From Haliea salexigens DSM 19537 (GTDB lineage Bacteria; Pseudomonadota; Gammaproteobacteria; Pseudomonadales; Halieaceae): a DNA stretch of 64,000 bases. The translations under genes were made by a program, and so were the position numbers. Positions 35,694 through 44,220 of the stretch are shown here, piece after piece. The stretch's first letter is position 1, and every line of letters starts with the position of its first letter. A model generated the notes under the pieces. It worked only from the letters and a program-made list of their open reading frames with translations. It ran no database searches and was not told the origin of the DNA. The DNA is taken from positions 434,001 to 498,000 of the forward strand of contig NZ_AUHJ01000001.1 in NCBI RefSeq assembly GCF_000423125.1, read 5' to 3'.

Positions 35694-38156
35694 TCAGATG
35701 GGGGAGCCCGGAGGAGCCACGTGCGGCTGCAATCCCTGCAGGACACCCGGCGTGTCCAGCAGGTGCTGTATCTGCAGTCGCCCGAAACGGTAGTGCGCGC
35801 GCCAGGCAGGTGAGACCACTTGTGCCTGCTGCTCCAGCCAGCCATGCAGTGCCAGCAGTGCGTCCAGGCTTTCTGCGCGTACCTGGGGCTGCACCTCGGC
35901 GGTGCGCGCCAAACGCAGCAGCCGCGCCAGCGCTTCCATATTGACAACCCGCTGCAGTGCGCCGGTATTGCCCTGCGCGGGCTCCGCATACCAGCTGCGC
36001 TTGAGCACGGCATCCAGCAGCTCCGGGAAGCCGGGCTGGGCGGCGGAGCGGGCCTGGTTATTGTTCATGCGCACCGCACGGGTGGGGTTCAGCAACATAT
36101 CCAGAGTCAGGCCCGCGGCGGTGGCCGCTGCCGCATGAGGGTCGAACACGTAGCCGGTGTCGCGGGGGAACAGCTCGCGGCCGTCGCCATACCCCGGTGG
36201 GCGCGGCGGTATCAGCGCCAACAGGTCCGCAGGCATGGCCAGCACATCCGGTGCCAGCGTTGCCAGCAACGCCTCCAGCGCGGCGCGCTGCTGCGCGGGC
36301 AGCACCGCGGCCACGGGCACCTGCCCGTCACCACGCAATGCATAACTAAACACCTGACCACCAATGAGTGTGGCCGCCGCCTGTAATTGATAGCGATGCA
36401 TCAGGTACATCGGCACCAATACATCCTCCAGCTGGGCCAGAGGTCGACCCAGCCGCACACTGCGCTCGGAAAAGCGCGCCAGCACGCTAGCCCGCAGGTC
36501 CATCAGCCGATTCAACTCTTGCACCGGATCACTGCCGTTGTCCCACAGACTGCCCAGCGGGTGTGCCGGGCCGGCACCGACGGCGAAGGCGTCGCCACGG
36601 GAATGCACATCGGCCACATAGTGCAGGCCCGCCGCATAGGTATCGCGAACAATCTGCTCTCGCGCCGCGGCGGCATCCACCGCATCGGGGAAATGCTGGT
36701 AGCCATGCAGAATGGCTCGCTTGTCCCACTCACCGAGGCCCGTGGTGTAGGCCTGGGAAAGATCAGGCTCGCCCGCAGCGTCCAATATGACGTACGGGTG
36801 GGGGTAATCCATCACCGACGCCCGCCCGTCCGCACTCGCCGCAAAGTTGTGCTCCAGGCCAAGGGTATGACCCACTTCATGCGCCGCGAGCTGACGAATA
36901 CGCGCCAGGGCAAAGTCCAGCATGGCCTCAGGCACACTGCCGTCTTCCGCATAGGGCGCCAGTAACCCTTCCGCCAGCAGGTAATCCTGCCGCACGCGCA
37001 GCGAACCCAGGGTTACATGGCCCTTGATGATTTCCTGGGTGCGCGGGTCGCGCACGCTGGCACCGTAGGACCATCCGCGCGTGGAGCGATGTACCCATTG
37101 AATCACGTTATAGCGCACATCCATCGGGTCGGCGTCCTCGGGCAGGAGACGAACCTGGAAGGCGTTGTCATAACCCGCCGCTGCAAAGGCCTCATTCCAC
37201 CAGGCGGCGCCTTCCATCAGTGCACTGCGCACCGGCTCGGGGGCTCCCCGGTCCAGATAGTAGACAATTGGCTCCACGGCCTCACTGCGTTCCGCTTGCG
37301 GATCCTTCTTCTGCAGTCGATGGCGCCAGGCATAGGGCTGGCGAACCGGCTCACCGATGGGCACCGCATAGTCGACCCGTTGCCGATCGTAATCCGGGTC
37401 GATAAAGCCCGCACGCGGGTCGTAGGGCAAGGGCTCGTAGCCGGGCTCGGGGAGGCGAACGAAGGAGTGATGCTGGTGCACGCTCAGTGACCGCGGATCG
37501 GGTGTGACGGTGGCCAGCTGCTGGCCGGCAGGTTCGCCTGCCAAGGTGACCAGCGCATCCACCTCGGTGTTATCGGGAAAAGCGCGGGTACGGGGCAGGT
37601 AAATGGCAGAGCGATCCGGATCAGCGCGGTAATCACCCTCCTCGCGGTCCTTCAGCCGCCGCGCGACACCGTGCACATCGCTGACAAAGTAATCCGTGCC
37701 ATCCACCAGCACACGATCGCCGCTGCGGGCCACCACGGGGAAACTGGCCAGCGCGGAACGGGCAAAGGCCTCCTCCACGGCGCGACGCTCGTCTGCGTTG
37801 CTGCTGCGCGCCGTGTACACGGGGTTATCGGCCATCAGTAGTACCTTGTCACCCACCCGGCTGAACCGCGCCAGACGGGTGTTGCCGAGCTGCCCCCGAT
37901 CAAGGCCCAGATCGTTGGAACCGACACCGCTGGACAAGCTGCTGACGTAAATGAAGGGCTGCTCGAAGGCGGTAATTTCCAGGTACAGACGTCCGCCTGC
38001 GTCGTCCCAGTAAAGGTTCTGGAAGCCCGCCAGGTACTGCATTCCCGCCGTGTGGGCCTCGACTTCCGGAACGCCAGACGTGCCACCCTCTTGTGCAGAA
38101 TCACTGCAGGCGGCCAGCACAAGTACTGCACATGCCCAGAAAAGGCGCTTCACCAT
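35694..38156 (-). CDS. Lipoprotein zinc metalloprotease (metzincin, DUF4953/DUF5117-like)
   Basis: 820 residues from the ATG at 38156, chosen for its strong AGGAGGGG ribosome site; a 9-codon longer frame exists. A signal peptide ends in LVLAAC with Cys17 as lipid anchor. The zinc site HEVGHTLGLEH lies at 426-436 and the Met-turn VMDYP near 448, the metzincin pattern. The N-terminal region (about 50-290) has the DUF5117 look: LYLEITAFEQPFIYVSSL. It is likely an outer-membrane or periplasmic protease. Substrate unknown. Ends 148 bp before the sulfotransferase start. Confidence 0.88.
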   Translation of the reverse strand: MVKRLFWACAVLVLAACSDSAQEGGTSGVPEVEAHTAGMQYLAGFQNLYWDDAGGRLYLEITAFEQPFIYVSSLSSGVGSNDLGLDRGQLGNTRLARFSRVGDKVLLMADNPVYTARSSNADERRAVEEAFARSALASFPVVARSGDRVLVDGTDYFVSDVHGVARRLKDREEGDYRADPDRSAIYLPRTRAFPDNTEVDALVTLAGEPAGQQLATVTPDPRSLSVHQHHSFVRLPEPGYEPLPYDPRAGFIDPDYDRQRVDYAVPIGEPVRQPYAWRHRLQKKDPQAERSEAVEPIVYYLDRGAPEPVRSALMEGAAWWNEAFAAAGYDNAFQVRLLPEDADPMDVRYNVIQWVHRSTRGWSYGASVRDPRTQEIIKGHVTLGSLRVRQDYLLAEGLLAPYAEDGSVPEAMLDFALARIRQLAAHEVGHTLGLEHNFAASADGRASVMDYPHPYVILDAAGEPDLSQAYTTGLGEWDKRAILHGYQHFPDAVDAAAAREQIVRDTYAAGLHYVADVHSRGDAFAVGAGPAHPLGSLWDNGSDPVQELNRLMDLRASVLARFSERSVRLGRPLAQLEDVLVPMYLMHRYQLQAAATLIGGQVFSYALRGDGQVPVAAVLPAQQRAALEALLATLAPDVLAMPADLLALIPPRPPGYGDGRELFPRDTGYVFDPHAAAATAAGLTLDMLLNPTRAVRMNNNQARSAAQPGFPELLDAVLKRSWYAEPAQGNTGALQRVVNMEALARLLRLARTAEVQPQVRAESLDALLALHGWLEQQAQVVSPAWRAHYRFGRLQIQHLLDTPGVLQGLQPHVAPPGSPI

Positions 38157-38188
38157 ATCCCCTCCTGTGGCGTGGCCAGGCAAAGCGG

Positions 38189-39244
38189 CTACAGCCCGCG
38201 CCGCGTGCGCACGGCAGCCGCCAGTTCTTCAAGTAGCGTTTCCGTGTGCTCCCAGTCGATACACGGGTCGGTAATACTCTGGCCATAAACCAGCGATTCA
38301 CCGGCGACCACATCCTGGCGCCCGGCGATCAGGTTGCTCTCGATCATCAAGCCAAAGATGGCGCTGTTGCCCCGCGCCACCTGGGCGCCGATATCACGAA
38401 TCACATCCACCTGCCGCGCGGGTATCTTGCGACTGTTGGCGTGGCTGGCATCCACCATGATGCGTGCGGGCAGGCCCGCCTTGCGGAGCATGGCGGCCGC
38501 ATCGTCCACCGAGAACATGTCGTAGTTGGGATGCTTGCCACCGCGCAGAATGATGTGGCAATCCTCGTTGCCCGCTGTCTGGAAAATCGCGGAATGGCCC
38601 TGCTTGGTCACCGACAGGAAATGGTGCGGCTGGGACGCCGACTTGATGGCGTCTATCGCCACCTGTATGTCGCCATCGGTCGCGTTCTTGAAGCCCACCG
38701 GGCAGGACAGCCCCGAGGCCAGTTCGCGGTGCGTCTGGCTCTCGGTGGTGCGTGCCCCGATCGCGCCCCAGGCCACCAGGTCCGCCACATACTGGGGACT
38801 GATCAGGTCCAGGTATTCGGTGCCGGTCGGCAAGCCCATGGCGGCGAGGTCTGCCAGCAATTGACGGGCGAGGTGCAGGCCCTTGTTGATCTGGAACGTG
38901 TTGTTCAGGTCCGGGTCGTTAATCAGCCCTTTCCAGCCCACCGTGGTGCGCGGTTTCTCGAAATACACCCGCATGACCACCTGCAGGTCGGCCTGCAGCG
39001 ACCGCGCCACACGCTGCAGACGCTGGGCATAATCCCGGGCCGCATCGGGGTCGTGAATGGAACAGGGGCCCACGACCACCAGCAGGCGGTCATCCTTTTC
39101 GGCCAGAATATCGTGGATGCTGCGGCGTGCCGCACTCACGCTCTGCGCCGCCGCCTCGTCCAGGGGGATATCACTGATGAGTTGCTGGGGCGCAACCAGT
39201 TCATTGGTGCGCCGGATGCGCAGGTCGTCTGTGTTGGTGGTCAT
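38189..39244 (-). CDS. aroG: 3-deoxy-7-phosphoheptulonate synthase (class I DAHP synthase)
   Basis: 351 residues. Diagnostic motifs: VVGPCSIHDPDAARDYAQRL, VMRVYFEKPRTTVGWKGLINDP, GARTTESQTHRELASGLSCPVGFKN and DASHANSRK, where metal and phosphate are bound. It joins PEP and erythrose-4-phosphate at the head of the shikimate pathway. The Phe-, Tyr- or Trp-inhibited isoform cannot be told without alignment, so the symbol is the family name. It stands 32 bp upstream of the metalloprotease start, on the same strand. Confidence 0.93.
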   Translation of the reverse strand: MTTNTDDLRIRRTNELVAPQQLISDIPLDEAAAQSVSAARRSIHDILAEKDDRLLVVVGPCSIHDPDAARDYAQRLQRVARSLQADLQVVMRVYFEKPRTTVGWKGLINDPDLNNTFQINKGLHLARQLLADLAAMGLPTGTEYLDLISPQYVADLVAWGAIGARTTESQTHRELASGLSCPVGFKNATDGDIQVAIDAIKSASQPHHFLSVTKQGHSAIFQTAGNEDCHIILRGGKHPNYDMFSVDDAAAMLRKAGLPARIMVDASHANSRKIPARQVDVIRDIGAQVARGNSAIFGLMIESNLIAGRQDVVAGESLVYGQSITDPCIDWEHTETLLEELAAAVRTRRGL

Positions 39245-39275
39245 GGGATCCCGATATCTGGTTCAGAGCCGACCA

Positions 39276-39890
39276 CTATACCACCGGGCACTTGCTGCTG
39301 GCAGCCTGAGCGCCGCCGGACCGCCCGATCCCGGCGAGATCAGAGGGGAAATCAACGTCGCTGAGAATACCGGGGTCGGCAACTGCCAGCAGCGTACGCT
39401 GCGCACCTGCCTCGCGCACCAGCGTGCGTGCACCCATGTCTCCACGCAGGCCTGCAAGGCGGCCAAACCAGCGGCTACCAAAGCCCACGGGGTGACCGCT
39501 GCTCCCCCGCCAGGTGGGCACCACGATGGCATCCTCCCCCAGCGCCGCGGCCACCTCGGCAAAGGTCGACGCTTGAATGGCAGGCATATCCGCCAGTGCC
39601 ACCAGAACTCCCTGCCATGCCGGCAGCTGCGCAACGCCCTCCGCCAGCGTGCTACCCATGCCGCAGCGCGCGCGCTCGCAGGCGATCACTTCCTCCGGCT
39701 GCAAGCCTGACTGCTGAGCCAATTGCGCTTCACCGGGACGCAGGCAGACCCGCAGCGGCAGGCCCGTGTCACGAATCACAGCGATGGAAGTAGCCAGTAC
39801 CGTCTGCCCGGAAGGGACCTGCGCGCGGCGCTTGTCACGGCCAAACCGTCGCCCCTCACCGGCGGCGAGCAACAGCACGCCAACGGTCAC
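39276..39890 (-). CDS. MobA/MocA-like nucleotidyltransferase
   Basis: 204 residues from a GTG at 39890 that overlaps the xdhC stop by 4 bp. The NTP-transferase start LLLAAGEGRRFGRDK is at about 6-20; MGSTLAEGV and VLVALADMP (metal-binding Asp) follow, then HPVGFG. MocA adds CMP to molybdopterin to make the cytosine dinucleotide cofactor of xanthine-dehydrogenase-type enzymes. Position after xdhC makes MocA the best guess; a MobA or other sugar nucleotidyltransferase is the alternative. A client enzyme is present at 52989-55711. Confidence 0.85.
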   Translation of the reverse strand: MTVGVLLLAAGEGRRFGRDKRRAQVPSGQTVLATSIAVIRDTGLPLRVCLRPGEAQLAQQSGLQPEEVIACERARCGMGSTLAEGVAQLPAWQGVLVALADMPAIQASTFAEVAAALGEDAIVVPTWRGSSGHPVGFGSRWFGRLAGLRGDMGARTLVREAGAQRTLLAVADPGILSDVDFPSDLAGIGRSGGAQAASSKCPVV

Positions 39891-40849
39891 GCTGGCCGGC
39901 GCCCGCGGCGCAGGCTCACCAACTGCGCCATGATCGATACCGCAATTTCCAGCGGGGTCTTGCTGCCGATATCCAGGCCCACCGGCGCATGCAAAGCGGC
40001 CAACTGCGTATCGCTCACGCCGAGCTGCCGCAGCCGTCCCAGGCGTTTCTCGGTGGTTTTCTGGGAGCCCAGCGCGCCGACGTACCAGGCCTCGGTTATC
40101 AGCGCCTCCATCAGCGCCATGTCGTCGATGCGGGGATCGTGGGTGAGTGTAATCACAATGCTGTGGCGATCACTGGCGTGCGTGCGCACGGCGTCATCCG
40201 GCATGCCGTCCAGCAGGGGCACGGCGGGCCCCGGCCACTGCGCACGCACGCTTTCGCGGGGGTCCACCACCAGGACATCGTAGTCCATCGCCAGTGCCAA
40301 CTCCGCCAGGGATTGGCTGAGTTGACCCGCGCCCACCAGCAGCATGCGCATTTGCGGGCCGAAGGTCTGCACCAGTTCGGCTTCCAACAGCTGCAACTGG
40401 CCGTGAGTCGCAACCGGTAACCATTGCGTGATACCGGTGGGAATCGACACCCGGCGCTGCAGGCAGCGCCGCTCCGCCAGCGCCGTTAGCGCTGCCTCCA
40501 GCCACGCCTCGTCCCGGTTGGGTTGCAGCCGCTGCACCAGTACCTGCAAGCGGCCGCCGCAGGGTAAACCAAGGCGTTCATTCTGCTCCGCGGTCACGCC
40601 ATACGGCACAAGCTCGGCACCCGCCACCGGCAGTGCGGCGGAGCGCAACCGCTGCATCAGGTCTTCCTCGATACAGCCACCAGAGAGCGAGCCCACGTGC
40701 TCACCCTGCGCATTGCACACCAGCAATGAACCCGGAGGTCGTGGTGAAGAACCCTGCGCGGCGGCGACCGTACACAACCAGACGGCGGTCTCCCGCCGCT
40801 GCAGCCAGGCAAGCGCCGCCTCGAGAACGGCCTGATTGGCACTCTGCAC
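39887..40849 (-). CDS. xdhC: XdhC family protein (molybdenum cofactor sulfuration/insertion)
   Basis: 320 residues from a GTG at 40849. N-terminal XdhC/CoxI domain: QGSSPRPPGSLLVCNAQG, then SLSGGCIEEDL; C-terminal Rossmann domain: LLVGAGQLSQSLAELA, VLVVDPRE and WYVGALGSQKTTEKR. XdhC proteins bind the cofactor, aid its sulfuration and deliver it to xanthine-dehydrogenase-family apoenzymes. It overlaps the MocA-like gene by 4 bp and starts 3 bp past the DUF501 stop. Its likely client is the IorAB-type enzyme 12 kb away. Confidence 0.92.
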   Translation of the reverse strand: MQSANQAVLEAALAWLQRRETAVWLCTVAAAQGSSPRPPGSLLVCNAQGEHVGSLSGGCIEEDLMQRLRSAALPVAGAELVPYGVTAEQNERLGLPCGGRLQVLVQRLQPNRDEAWLEAALTALAERRCLQRRVSIPTGITQWLPVATHGQLQLLEAELVQTFGPQMRMLLVGAGQLSQSLAELALAMDYDVLVVDPRESVRAQWPGPAVPLLDGMPDDAVRTHASDRHSIVITLTHDPRIDDMALMEALITEAWYVGALGSQKTTEKRLGRLRQLGVSDTQLAALHAPVGLDIGSKTPLEIAVSIMAQLVSLRRGRRPA

Positions 40850-40851
40850 GG

Positions 40852-41364
40852 CTACGCCTCGCCGTCTGCGGCTGGCTGGGCCGCCCAGTGAGCATCCAGC
40901 AGCCTGCCAATAGTATTGGGCACTACCAGGTGCGCCGCGTACCAGGTGTGCAGGCAGCGAATACGCCCTGAGTCGGCGATTCCGCCAATGCCGCGCTGTC
41001 GTAACACGTCGGCAAAGCCCAACTGTTCCAGCGCCTGACGCTCGTCCGGCGTCAGGTGTTCATCACGCAGTTTGATATGGGCCGCGTGGTCTTCGGCCAT
41101 GCACTTCTGCAAGGCCGGGTCCTCATCGACCTGACGCTGGAACCGCGCGATCAGCCCACTCGCCTCCTCCCGGTCAATCCGGTAGTTCAATGCGGGGTCG
41201 ACCAGCCAGAACATGGTGGGAAACGGCGTGCGCTCGACCAGCGAAGCGACACGAATCACCCGCGGGTGACCGGCCTCATCCGCTACCGCAATCTCTCGCA
41301 GGCCGCGGGGCTCGCGGCCGAGGCGTTCTGCCACCTGCGCTCTCTGTGTTGCCAAAACTGTCAT
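40852..41364 (-). CDS. DUF501 family protein
   Basis: 170 residues starting at the ATG at 41364, which has GAGGG 5 bp ahead; longer in-frame starts at 41376 and 41442 exist but lack this. The pattern VAERLGREPRGLREIAV, then TPFPTMFWLVDPALNYRIDREEASGLI is typical of DUF501. The C-terminal stretch GIGGIADSGRIRCLHTWYAAHLV and its Cys are conserved-looking. Function unknown. It is the first gene of an apparent DUF501-xdhC-mocA operon and is divergent from the btuB riboswitch region. Confidence 0.85.
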   Translation of the reverse strand: MTVLATQRAQVAERLGREPRGLREIAVADEAGHPRVIRVASLVERTPFPTMFWLVDPALNYRIDREEASGLIARFQRQVDEDPALQKCMAEDHAAHIKLRDEHLTPDERQALEQLGFADVLRQRGIGGIADSGRIRCLHTWYAAHLVVPNTIGRLLDAHWAAQPAADGEA

Positions 41365-41453
41365 GACTGCCCTCATCGCACCACGAGCTGTGCATTCTAC
41401 GCCAAGCAAGACGACAGAACGACGCCTGCAGCACCCGGACACAATCTGGACAA

Positions 41454-41482
41454 TTGACAGCCCGCCCTGTGGGCTCTACAGT
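41454..41482 (+). promoter_or_regulatory. Sigma70 promoter of the btu operon
   Basis: TTGACA (41454-41459), a consensus -35, is 17 bp from TACAGT (41477-41482). Transcription would begin near 41489, immediately before the riboswitch aptamer. This is the best promoter match in the window. Confidence 0.75.
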
Positions 41483-41490
41483 GCGCGGCG

Positions 41491-41630
41491 TACCAGGTGC
41501 CTGCCGCTGGTGTCGCTTGACACGGCTGGGCAGGTTAAATGGGAAGTGAGGTAAGGCACAGCGCCGATCCCTCCGCTGCCCCCGCAACGGTAAACAGAGT
41601 CCTCTGTGAGCCCGATACCTGCCTGTTACG
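41491..41630 (+). promoter_or_regulatory. Cobalamin riboswitch aptamer
   Basis: The aptamer shows the class landmarks in order: AGGTGCC near 41495, GGTTAAATGGGAA at about 41532-41544, the core CTGCCCCCGCAACGGTAA around 41575-41593, and the B12 box GCCCGATACCTGCC at 41610-41623. It binds adenosyl- or related cobalamin and lowers expression of the downstream uptake genes. It sits between the promoter and btuB. The 112 bp that follow contain a ribosome-site hairpin. Confidence 0.93.
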
Positions 41631-41702
41631 AGCAACGATGGAGCGGAGGGCTTCATTGAAGGTTGCATGATGCCTCCCCGCATTGCGTTCCCTGATCCCC
41701 TC

Positions 41703-41734
41703 CCTCAATCGCCACCCGTGTCACGGCATTGAGG
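41703..41734 (+). promoter_or_regulatory. Ribosome-site-sequestering hairpin of btuB
   Basis: CCTCAAT (41703-41709) pairs perfectly with ATTGAGG (41728-41734), an 18-base loop between. The GAGG in the right arm is the btuB ribosome site, 7 bp before the ATG at 41742. This looks like the expression platform of the riboswitch and predicts control of translation initiation rather than termination. GCAAC/GTTGC (41632-41636 and 41662-41666) could form a competing upstream stem. Confidence 0.6.
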
Positions 41735-41741
41735 ACTACCT

Positions 41742-43601
41742 ATGAAAGCAGTAAAACTCGCCGGCGCCGTTGCGCTGGCTACCAGCCTGCCCGCCCTGGG
41801 CAATACCACTAACCCGGCGCTGGAAGAAATCGTTATCAGCTCTTCGCGCGTCGCCATGCCCCTGCGCGAAGTTGCCACCTCGGTATCGATCATCAGCGCC
41901 GAGGACATCCAGCGTCTGGGGTTCGCCAGTCTGCAGGATATCCTGCGCACGGCACCTTCCGTGGCGGTCACCAACAACGGGGGCGCGGGCAAGGTGTCCT
42001 CGCTGCGGATACGCGGTGAAGAGGCGTATCGCACCCTGCTGCTGATTGACGGAATCAACGTGTCCGACACCACGGCACCGCAGTTCGGTCCACGTCTTGA
42101 GCATCTGCTAAGTAGCGGTGTACGGCGGGTGGAAATCCTGCGCGGACCCCAGGGACTGATGTACGGCGCTGATGCCGGTGGCGTTATCAACATCAGCACT
42201 CGCGCCACACAGCCCGGTGCGGGGGGACAGCTCGCCGCTGAAGCCGGGCGCTACGGCACCTCGCAATACAGCGCGGAATTTCACGCCGGCAACGAGCATC
42301 TCGATGGCAACCTGTCACTCGCTGACTACAGTACCGACGGCTTCAATTCGCGCACGACCGACACCGATCCAGCAGACGACGACGGCTACGACAACCGCAC
42401 CTTGCACGCGCGGGCAGGCTGGAATGTCAACGATCAACTGCGGCTGGAACTGGTCGGCCGCGATGTCGACAGCGACAATCAATACGACAACTGCTTTACC
42501 GTCGATACCTTCGCACCCAGTAATCGCTGTGCAGACAGCTACGAGCAACAGGCGCTGCGTGCAGCCGCCAGCTTCCGTGGCGAACAGTTCCAGCACGAAC
42601 TTGCCTACAATCGCAGCGAAACAGAACGGCAGCTGTTTACCGCTGGCCTGCCGGGTTTTGGCACCGAGGGTGACCTGACCCGTGTTACCTACCTCGGCAG
42701 TTATGCACCGGGGGAAAACCTGCAACTGGTGTACGGCGTCGACCACGAGACACAGTCACTGAACGATGGCACGTTCGACACCGAGCGCGACCAGACCGGC
42801 TACTACCTGGAGTACCAGGGCAGCGTCGCCGACCAGCTGTTTTTTACTGCCGGTGCACGCTACGACGACAATGAAGACTTCGGCAGTCACGACTCCTACC
42901 GCGTCAGCGCCGCCTACCTGCTGCCGGCCCTCAATGCCGGTGAAGTGAAACTCAAGGCCGCCTGGAGCACCGGATTTCGCGCGCCCAGCCTGTATGAAGT
43001 GGCCTATAACAGAAGCTTTTTTGCCAGCCCGCCCGCAGCAGGCATTGAACTGCAGGAGGAACGCAGCGAGGGCTATGAGCTCGGTGCCGGGTGGTACAGT
43101 AACAGCGGGCTGGTGCTGGAGGCGGTGTATTTCACGCAAAAGCTGGAGGACGAAATCTACTTCGACCTGGAGAACTTCTCGGGCTATTTGCAGGGCAGCG
43201 ACAACAGCGACTCCAGCGGCGTTGAGCTGACGGCCGACGTACCTCTACCAATGCGACTCAGCCTGCAGGGCAACTACACCTACAACGATACCGAAACCGC
43301 GGCCGGTGGCCAGCGGGTGTATCGCCCGCGGCATCTCGCCAATCTGGGTCTGCAATGGCATTCACTCGGGGAACAGCTGCTGCTCAGCCTGAACCTGCGC
43401 GCATCCCGTGATGCCCAGGAGTTTGATGGCTCGAAGCTAGACGACTACGAAGTGGTCGACATGAACGTCCGCTACCGCTTCACGCCGCGCCTTGAAGTGT
43501 ATGGCCGGGTCGAAAATCTGCTGGATGCGAGCTATGAGGAAATCCCCAGCTATCGCAGCAGCGAGCGCGCCGCCTACGCGGGCGTTCGCTACAGTTTCTA
43601 G
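41742..43601 (+). CDS. btuB: TonB-dependent vitamin B12 receptor (BtuB-like)
   Basis: 619 residues. A signal peptide (LAGAVALATSLPALG) precedes a TonB-box-like LEEIVISSSR; the plug domain follows with SVSIISAEDIQRLGFASLQDILR, VSSLRIRGEE and VEILRGPQGLMYGADAGGVINI; the beta barrel ends in AYAGVRYSF with the terminal Phe needed for outer-membrane assembly. It imports cobalamin across the outer membrane using TonB energy. The upstream riboswitch and the downstream cobO-btuCDF fix its substrate class. cobO starts 10 bp after its stop. Confidence 0.93.
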   Translation: MKAVKLAGAVALATSLPALGNTTNPALEEIVISSSRVAMPLREVATSVSIISAEDIQRLGFASLQDILRTAPSVAVTNNGGAGKVSSLRIRGEEAYRTLLLIDGINVSDTTAPQFGPRLEHLLSSGVRRVEILRGPQGLMYGADAGGVINISTRATQPGAGGQLAAEAGRYGTSQYSAEFHAGNEHLDGNLSLADYSTDGFNSRTTDTDPADDDGYDNRTLHARAGWNVNDQLRLELVGRDVDSDNQYDNCFTVDTFAPSNRCADSYEQQALRAAASFRGEQFQHELAYNRSETERQLFTAGLPGFGTEGDLTRVTYLGSYAPGENLQLVYGVDHETQSLNDGTFDTERDQTGYYLEYQGSVADQLFFTAGARYDDNEDFGSHDSYRVSAAYLLPALNAGEVKLKAAWSTGFRAPSLYEVAYNRSFFASPPAAGIELQEERSEGYELGAGWYSNSGLVLEAVYFTQKLEDEIYFDLENFSGYLQGSDNSDSSGVELTADVPLPMRLSLQGNYTYNDTETAAGGQRVYRPRHLANLGLQWHSLGEQLLLSLNLRASRDAQEFDGSKLDDYEVVDMNVRYRFTPRLEVYGRVENLLDASYEEIPSYRSSERAAYAGVRYSF

Positions 43602-43611
43602 GAGCACCACC

Positions 43612-44220
43612 ATGACAGACGAGCGCAAGAACGAACGACACAAGAAAGCCATGCAGAAGCAGAAGGCGAGTGTGGATGCCAGCATCAGCGCCGCCAGCAC
43701 AGAGCGTGGGGTCAGTATCCTGCTCACCGGCAATGGCAAGGGCAAATCCAGTTCTGCTTTCGGCATGGTCATGCGCGCTCTCGGCTACGGTTACAAGGTG
43801 GGTGTAGTGCAGTTCATCAAGGGTGAACAGCTCTCCGGGGAGGAAATCTACCTGCGGGAGCAGTGCCCGCAGGTAGATTTCTACCAGATGGGCACGGGGT
43901 TCACCTGGGACACCCAGGACCGCAGCGCAGATATCGCGGCCGCCCAGCGCACCTGGGAGCAGGCCGCGGCCATGCTGGCCAACCCTGCGTACCACCTTGT
44001 TGTACTGGACGAACTCACCTACATGCTGGCCTTCGACTACCTGCCTGAGGAGACGGTGCTTGCCGCGCTTGCCGGCAGGCCGGCCGAGCAAAGCGTGGTG
44101 GTCACCGGCCGTGGCGGCGGCAAGGCACTGCAGGAGATCATGGACACCGTCTCGGAAGTGAAGGAAATCAAACACGCCTACAACGCCGGCATCAAGGCCC
44201 GGCTCGGCGTTGATTACTAA
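43612..44220 (+). CDS. cobO: Cob(I)yrinic acid a,c-diamide adenosyltransferase
   Basis: 202 residues from the ATG at 43612 (GGAG 7 bp ahead); a longer frame to 43492 lies inside btuB. A basic helical N-terminus (DERKNERHKKAMQKQKA) precedes the P-loop ILLTGNGKGKSSSAFGM; VQFIKGE, QMGTGFTWDTQD and VVLDELTYML complete the CobO/BtuR/CobA fold. It attaches the adenosyl group to corrinoids, making the coenzyme form that the riboswitch senses. It overlaps btuC by 11 bp. Corrin-ring synthesis genes are absent here, so this looks like salvage. Confidence 0.93.
   Translation: MTDERKNERHKKAMQKQKASVDASISAASTERGVSILLTGNGKGKSSSAFGMVMRALGYGYKVGVVQFIKGEQLSGEEIYLREQCPQVDFYQMGTGFTWDTQDRSADIAAAQRTWEQAAAMLANPAYHLVVLDELTYMLAFDYLPEETVLAALAGRPAEQSVVVTGRGGGKALQEIMDTVSEVKEIKHAYNAGIKARLGVDY

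Noticed and set aside
38246-39364. 372-codon open frame opposite aroG
   Set aside because: Antisense shadow; the aroG frame carries all DAHP synthase motifs.
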